NCBI GenBank assembly: GCA_021813445.1
Contig: JAKAKP010000103.1
Span: forward strand, 1-46,385
Reading direction: 5' to 3'
Origin: Deltaproteobacteria bacterium
GTDB lineage: Bacteria; Desulfobacterota; Desulfobaccia; Desulfobaccales; 0-14-0-80-60-11
Length of the DNA stretch: 46,385 nucleotides
The notes beneath the pieces are model-generated. The model was not told where the DNA came from. It did no database searches and saw only the letters and a program-made list of their open reading frames with translations. Below are positions 42,227-46,385 of this stretch, one piece after another (positions within the stretch are counted from its first letter, which is position 1; each line of letters opens with the position of its first letter). The translations under genes and the position numbers were made by a program.

Positions 42227-42258
42227 AAAAGCCTGCCCTATTATAGGGCAGGCTTTTA
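42227..42258 (-). terminator. Intrinsic terminator, both directions possible
   Basis: GCCTGCCCTA (42231-42240) pairs with TAGGGCAGGC (42244-42253), with TTTTTT on the minus strand and TTTT on the plus strand. It lies 55 bases after the U32 gene's stop, and is its terminator. Confidence 0.85.
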
Positions 42259-42312
42259 TACACAATAAAGTAAAAAAATGGAATTTTGAGATTTTTACGA
42301 ATATGTTCGTCT

Positions 42313-43341
42313 TTACAGGCCGACAATCTGCCGGTGCAACTCCTTGGTCTTTTCCAGCCGGGCGGCGTCCCGCTCCGCCACCAGGACAGCCAAACGGTCC
42401 TGAATACGCTTATAGAAATTGCTGTTGATGTCTTCGCCCCGCTGATGCGCGTCGATGAGCTGCCGGTAGCAGCAGATCATCTTGGCAATCATGGACACCG
42501 CGTACTCCCGGCCCTGAACCTTGACCGTGGCTATCCCTAGATCCAGATAAGCCTTCAGTTCATTGCCCAGGATAGCAAAGGCCACGTTGGGGTTGCGCCG
42601 GATGCGATCGTTGATGGCTTCGATGACGTGCCCGGGTTGGCCCCGCTTGCGCAACAGCACCCGGCGCTGCTCATCGGTGAGCAGACAGAGCCGGAAGCAG
42701 CTGCCGCTCCGGTCCGGCCAGCCTTCGTATTCCACGATTTCATTGCCCGACTCGTCGTAATAGACCTTGCGCACGTAAGAATCGGCAATGAGTTCATGAA
42801 AGAGGCAGTTGCCGACGCCGCCGATACAGCGGTTGCCGTGAATCAAGACCTCGGTCTTCAAGCCCAGGGAGTCCGCGTCCCGTTTGAACCGGGCCAGTTT
42901 CTCCGCAGTGTTGATTTCCGTGGAGGCCACCAGTTGGGTGGCGCCGTAGGCTTGAAACTCGGCCATTTCCTCCCGGGTCTGGATATTACAGCCGACACTG
43001 GCGTGGATGACCAACTCCGGGAAAAGCCGGTGGATCTCCTGCATCACCGCCGGGGTTTTGACGATCACCCCTTCGACGCCGACCCCGCCGTATTTCTCCA
43101 CTTTCTGCAAGACCAGGGGGAGCTTTTCCGGCGGGATTTCAGCGTTCAGGGCCACCCGCACCTTGCTCTGGTAGGCCCCGGCAATACGCACGGCTTCGCC
43201 GATCTGGCTGTCTTCCAGTTCCCAGGCACATTTACGGCGGCTAAAGCCTTTGGCGCCCACATACACGGCATTAGCGCCGTTTTTCGAAACCGCTTCCACC
43301 ATTTCCAGGCTGCCGCCTGGAGCCAAAAGTTCGTTAACCAT
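42313..43341 (-). CDS. U32 peptidase family protein (iron-sulfur)
   Basis: A 342-residue protein of the U32 family, now known to include 4Fe-4S proteins of tRNA and ubiquinone hydroxylation (TrhP, UbiU/UbiV) as well as peptidases. It opens [28 protein letters not shown], the family's signature. Cluster-ligand candidates are four Cys: RCIGGVGNC and, later, SGSCFRLC. C-terminal [17 protein letters not shown] (the KVQGR motif) is also typical. The length is close to UbiU/UbiV and shorter than TrhP. ATG at 43341 is chosen; a start at 43395 adds 18 non-family residues. A structured leader and a good promoter precede it. Confidence 0.85.
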   Translation of the reverse strand: MVNELLAPGGSLEMVEAVSKNGANAVYVGAKGFSRRKCAWELEDSQIGEAVRIAGAYQSKVRVALNAEIPPEKLPLVLQKVEKYGGVGVEGVIVKTPAVMQEIHRLFPELVIHASVGCNIQTREEMAEFQAYGATQLVASTEINTAEKLARFKRDADSLGLKTEVLIHGNRCIGGVGNCLFHELIADSYVRKVYYDESGNEIVEYEGWPDRSGSCFRLCLLTDEQRRVLLRKRGQPGHVIEAINDRIRRNPNVAFAILGNELKAYLDLGIATVKVQGREYAVSMIAKMICCYRQLIDAHQRGEDINSNFYKRIQDRLAVLVAERDAARLEKTKELHRQIVGL

Positions 43342-43369
43342 AAGCTTCCCGCACCTCCCTGAGACCGCC

Positions 43370-43513
43370 AAAAAGGTCCCTTTAGGCTCGGCCAAATTCT
43401 TTCTGCCAGTGCCTGTGGTAACCCCCAGGTATGGTGGGTTCCTGCCCCGCGTCGTCTCTTGGCAGAGGCCGGTTTTTCACCGGCTTCCGGTATGTTAGGA
43501 TTTTGTGAAAATT
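43370..43513 (-). promoter_or_regulatory. Structured leader RNA upstream of the U32 gene
   Basis: Read on the minus strand from the predicted start site, it folds into a 6-bp GCCGGT/ACCGGC hairpin with a GAAAA loop (43468-43484), then a CTGCCA/TGGCAG stem (43403-43408 with 43460-43465) enclosing AACCC/GGGTT (43420-43424 with 43436-43440). It could be a riboswitch-like leader or a small RNA of its own. GGAAGCCGGTGAAAAACC recalls one arm of cobalamin riboswitches, but their other conserved parts are not seen. Confidence 0.4.
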
Positions 43514-43520
43514 TTATTAA

Positions 43521-43549
43521 ATTTTACGCCAGGCCCGCTCTTTTTTCAA
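43521..43549 (-). promoter_or_regulatory. Promoter for the structured leader and U32 gene
   Basis: Minus-strand TTGAAA (43544-43549) and TAAAAT (43521-43526) are separated by exactly 17 bases, so transcription would begin near 43514. This makes a leader of about 170 bases. The rest of the 43342-43672 gap is AT-rich and holds no gene. Confidence 0.65.
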
Positions 43550-43672
43550 GAAAGACCTAAAAAAATGTTGCACTTTTTAAGCCTCCTTTTTGAGTTTTTT
43601 TGCCCGGCAATTAAGAAAACCTGGTATCCTCCTCACCGGTCATGCCCGGGAGGTTCTGAGCCCAGTCCTTTC

Positions 43673-43840
43673 CTACCCCCTGAGGTAGGTAACGGCCAGA
43701 GCAAAGCACAGCCCGATTTCCACCGCCCAGGTTAGGGCATAAATCAACAACTCCATTTTGGAGCCGTAATCTTCTTCCAACAAAATGCGGTTGGGCTCCC
43801 GGACGATATCCCAGGAACGCAGTTGTTTCTCAGCCACCAT
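43673..43840 (-). CDS. Small single-pass membrane protein behind korB
   Basis: A 55-residue ORF opening MVAEKQLRSWDIVREPNRIL. AGAGGAGAGAACT just before the ATG is an excellent ribosome site, and the gene begins 12 bases after the korB stop. The N-terminal half is charged and the C-terminal half is one membrane helix (about 31-53, LIYALTWAVEIGLCFALAV). No homolog is recognised. By position it could anchor the oxidoreductase to the membrane or regulate it, which is only inference. Confidence 0.65.
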   Translation of the reverse strand: MVAEKQLRSWDIVREPNRILLEEDYGSKMELLIYALTWAVEIGLCFALAVTYLRG

Positions 43841-43852
43841 AGTTCTCTCCTC

Positions 43853-44707
43853 TTAAAAGAAATCAGCCAGAAGCTGGGGTAAGTCTCGTTGCGACTGCTG
43901 CCGCACCAGCGGGCCGGCCTGCAGGGCCGGATGGGCCTCTTCCAGCAGGGGCCGTGGGTGGCGGGAGATCACGCCGATGGGAATGCGTTCCCCCCACTCC
44001 TTGGCTTTCTGGTAGGCCCAGAGTTCATTTCCCGGGTCATAATCCGGGGTCTCTTCCACCCGGTAGACCCGCTCCCGGTACCACTGATAGGTATTAACCC
44101 GGTTAAAAGTCACACAGGGCTGGAGCACTTCCAAGAACGCCAGGCCCCGATGGGCGATAGCCTGCTGATAGAGTCCTTGCAGGTGCTCCAGGTCCGTGGC
44201 CGAGCCCCGTCCCACCCAGGAGCAGCCCTGGCTCACGGCCAGGGCCAGAGCCGCCAGGGGGGTGTACGGCACCCCCTGGGGCTGGAGCGTGGTCTTTAGC
44301 CCCAGGTCCGTGGTGGGGGAGGCCTGGCCCTTGGTCAAGGCATAAACCTGATTGTTGTGCACCACCAGGGTCAGATCCACGTTGCGGCGGATCGCCCCCA
44401 GGAGATGGTTGCCTCCTTCCCCGTAGCAGTCTCCATCCCCGGCCACGCACACTACTTTCAGGTCCGGGTTGGCCAGCCGGATGCCGGTGCCCACCGGCAG
44501 GGTGCGGCCGTGGATGCCGTTAAAGGTGTTGCAACTCAGGTAGTGGGGGAACTTGCCGGATTGGCCGATCCCCGACACCACCACGATATCCTGGGGCCGG
44601 ATGTCCAACTCTCCCAACGCCTGTTTAAAGGCCTGGAGCAAGACAAAATTGCCGCATCCCGGGCACCAGGCCGACTCTATGCCTGCATATAATTCTATCG
44701 GCAGCAT
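43853..44707 (-). CDS. korB: 2-oxoacid:ferredoxin oxidoreductase, beta subunit
   Basis: The thiamine-pyrophosphate-binding subunit (284 residues) of an enzyme interconverting 2-oxoacid plus CoA with acyl-CoA and CO2, using ferredoxin. The TPP/Mg motif is GDGDCYGEGGNHLLGAIRRN followed by HNNQVYALTKGQASPTT. Cluster Cys include WCPGCGN near the N terminus and PCVTFN later. The start at 44707 has GAGGAAG upstream; the frame from 44749 is rejected. The keto acid (2-oxoglutarate or another) is not certain. The partner alpha subunit gene lies upstream, 160 bases away. Confidence 0.93.
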   Translation of the reverse strand: MLPIELYAGIESAWCPGCGNFVLLQAFKQALGELDIRPQDIVVVSGIGQSGKFPHYLSCNTFNGIHGRTLPVGTGIRLANPDLKVVCVAGDGDCYGEGGNHLLGAIRRNVDLTLVVHNNQVYALTKGQASPTTDLGLKTTLQPQGVPYTPLAALALAVSQGCSWVGRGSATDLEHLQGLYQQAIAHRGLAFLEVLQPCVTFNRVNTYQWYRERVYRVEETPDYDPGNELWAYQKAKEWGERIPIGVISRHPRPLLEEAHPALQAGPLVRQQSQRDLPQLLADFF

Positions 44708-44867
44708 GGCTTCCTCAGATAAAAGCCCCAGGGGCCAAAAGCATAGCACATCTTTTTCCCCCTGAAAAGCCTTATACCTTCACGAATTATAACCGAATCT
44801 AAGGATAATCTGTAACTTATTTATTTCACAAAATCTTTTCACGAAAAACGAAAAACGTAAAACGGTC

Positions 44868-46385
44868 TTATGCCGCTCCGGCCAGACCCCGGAGGATATA
44901 CTCCGGGGTAAAAGGTGCGCCGTCATATTTCAGCACCAGGTGGTCCGCCTGGACGCCGGTTTCCTGGCGCAGCAGCCGGTTTAGCTGGCCGCTGGCGTTC
45001 ATCTCCACCAGCACCAATTTCTTGCTTCCTTTAAGGGCCGCGGCCACCGCTTCCTGAGGGAAGGGCCATAGTTCACTGAGGTGCACCAGGCGGGCTGGAG
45101 TTTGGTCGGCATTGAGGAGAGCCACCGCCTCCTGCACCGGTCCCAGGCTGGAGCCCCAGCACATCAGAGTCAGAGGCGCGTCCGGGTCCCCCGCGCTGGT
45201 AATCCCTCCCATTTCTGGCACCATGGTTTGCAGCTTGCGCAGGCGCTTGTCGTGCATCTTCACCCGCACCGCCAGGTCCTCGGTGAGGTGCCCGTCCGGG
45301 GTGTGTTCGTCGGAATCGGCCACCACCAGTTCCGGCCCGAATCCCGGCAGCCGCCGGGGCGAGACGCCGCTGCCGGTATAGGCGTAGCGTTCATAGACTC
45401 CGGAAGCGGGGCCCGTGGTCACGGCCCGGTCCACCTGCACCTCGGGGAATTCTCCGGGAAGGTGTGTAAGTTGGGTATCAGCGAAGTACTGATCCGTGAG
45501 TAGGAATACCGGCAGTTGATAGCGGTCGGCCCAATTCAGGGCCTTGGCGGTGAGGGCATAACCCTGGGCCGGGGTGCCGGGGGCCAGGACTGCCCGGGGC
45601 GCGTCCCCCTGGCCGGCGGAGAGCACAAAACTTAAGTCCCCTTGCTCCGTGCGGGTGGGGAGGCCGGTGCTGGGACCGGGGCGGCCGGCCACCACCAGCA
45701 CCAGGGGAGTTTCCGTCATGGCCGCCAGGCTTAGGGCCTCGGTCATCAGGCAGAAACCGCCGCCGGAGGTGCCGGTCAGGGACCGGACTCCGGCATAAGA
45801 AGCGCCGATGGCCAGATTGATGGCCGCGATTTCGTCTTCGGCCTGCTCTACCACCACGTGATAGCGGGCGGCCCGTTGCGCCACCGCGTTCAGCAGGCTG
45901 GTCCAGGGGGTCATGGGATAGCCGCTGATGAACTGCAGCCCCCCGGCCAGGGCCCCCAGAGCCATGGCTTCGTGGCCGCTGATCAACAGGCGGGGTGCCG
46001 CCGGCGGCTGGATTCCGGCCAGGGAGAAGCCGAAAGCCTGAGCTGCACCTTGCTCATAGCCCCGGGTGGCGGCCTGGACGTTCCACTCCACCACCTCTGC
46101 CCCTTTGTCCCCAAAAGTCTCTTTTAACAGGGCCAGCATGGGCGCCAGGGGCGCCCGGAGCAGCCCCAGGGCCGCGCCGCAGGCCCCGGCGTTCACCGCG
46201 ATCTCGGCTTTGCCGCTTTCTCCGGAGAGCAGAATATCCGGCGACAGGGCCAGGGAAGGAATATCGCCGGGGACCTTCTGCACCTCTGAGGCATCGTAGA
46301 TGAGGAAGCCTTGGGAGAGGACTTCCGGCCGATGCCGGTCCACCGTCTCCTGGTTCAGGGCGATGAGGAGGTCCACCCCTTCCCG
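44868..46385 (-). CDS. korA: 2-oxoacid:acceptor oxidoreductase, fused gamma-alpha subunit (5' end outside window)
   Basis: At least 505 residues are visible; the frame remains open to the window edge, where REGVDLLIALN shows an incomplete gamma domain. The gamma part ends near residue 110; the alpha part has GHEAMALGALAGGLQFISGYPMTPWT, VVEQAEDEIAAINLAIGASYAGVRSLTGTSGGGFCLM and RPGPSTGLPTRTEQGDL, signatures of the KorA/PorA pyrimidine domain. An internal GTG at 46376 is not a credible start because the gamma domain would be cut. A thiamine cofactor links this enzyme to the thi genes in the window, but not by operon. Confidence 0.93.
   Translation of the reverse strand, partial: REGVDLLIALNQETVDRHRPEVLSQGFLIYDASEVQKVPGDIPSLALSPDILLSGESGKAEIAVNAGACGAALGLLRAPLAPMLALLKETFGDKGAEVVEWNVQAATRGYEQGAAQAFGFSLAGIQPPAAPRLLISGHEAMALGALAGGLQFISGYPMTPWTSLLNAVAQRAARYHVVVEQAEDEIAAINLAIGASYAGVRSLTGTSGGGFCLMTEALSLAAMTETPLVLVVAGRPGPSTGLPTRTEQGDLSFVLSAGQGDAPRAVLAPGTPAQGYALTAKALNWADRYQLPVFLLTDQYFADTQLTHLPGEFPEVQVDRAVTTGPASGVYERYAYTGSGVSPRRLPGFGPELVVADSDEHTPDGHLTEDLAVRVKMHDKRLRKLQTMVPEMGGITSAGDPDAPLTLMCWGSSLGPVQEAVALLNADQTPARLVHLSELWPFPQEAVAAALKGSKKLVLVEMNASGQLNRLLRQETGVQADHLVLKYDGAPFTPEYILRGLAGAA

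Noticed and set aside
43370-43513. Cobalamin riboswitch
   Set aside because: Only the GGAAGCCGGTGAAAAACC portion resembles one arm; the CCCGCCACTG-type core and the B12 box were not found, so it is listed only as an unclassified structured leader.
43505-43735. Plus-strand 76-codon frame
   Set aside because: It overlaps the promoter of the U32 leader and the small korB-linked gene on the other strand, and has no ribosome site.

Overview
The window (about 60% G+C by eye) is a stretch of bacterial chromosome, mostly core metabolism and signalling, with no phage, CRISPR array, transposase or conjugation gene. The mix points to an anaerobic deltaproteobacterium-like organism (Desulfobacterota and relatives): a DUF362 ferredoxin-type protein, a hemerythrin, a 2-oxoacid:ferredoxin oxidoreductase, methylmalonyl-CoA epimerase, a fused uroporphyrinogen methyltransferase/synthase, an NtrY/NtrX-type sigma-54 system, and very many small intergenic palindromes. 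This placement is an inference from gene content only.

Layout. 1-5.2 kb (minus strand): the 5' part of a UvrD-type helicase, cobA-hemD, a hemerythrin and a DUF362 iron-sulfur protein. 5.2-6.9 kb: an AT-rich patch with a frameshifted nuclease-like gene, an insertion-like repeat and an exported protein of unknown function. 6.9-9.3 kb: pyrB-pyrC, read from a leader with a short peptide and an intrinsic terminator (probable attenuator). 9.3-13.3 kb (plus strand): hsp20, a ferritin-like protein, tmk, tRNA-Lys and tRNA-Glu, a membrane metallophosphoesterase and a degenerate receiver protein. 13.5-18.2 kb (minus): a three-gene unit of CHASE2-adenylate cyclase, exported TPR-CHAT (caspase-like) protein and small Pro-rich exported protein. 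18.3-21.1 kb: mnmG and two small unknown genes. 21.2-26.7 kb: thiF/moeB-like, thiG, thiH, thiS and thiE, all on the minus strand, interrupted by marC and a Sel1-repeat gene. 26.9-32.4 kb: two sensor kinases and one sigma-54 activator. 32.4-34.9 kb: mazG, cvpA and two small genes. 35-37.4 kb: a nested repeat, an M20 peptidase and methylmalonyl-CoA epimerase. 37.4-42 kb: a TIM-barrel isomerase-like gene, then an overlapping minus-strand unit (glycosyltransferase, ATP-grasp, phosphoribosyltransferase, HAD phosphatase). 42.3-46.4 kb: a U32-family protein behind a structured leader, then korA-korB with a 55-residue membrane protein gene directly downstream.

The observations most worth following are the pyr attenuator, the CHASE2-cyclase/CHAT unit, the ATP-grasp/phosphoribosyltransferase/HAD unit, the small ORF behind korB, the structured leader of the U32 gene, and a three-level nest of short repeats at 35.0-35.3 kb whose middle element is bounded by a 3-bp target duplication. 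Most other intergenic DNA is also built of short inverted repeats belonging to several families.
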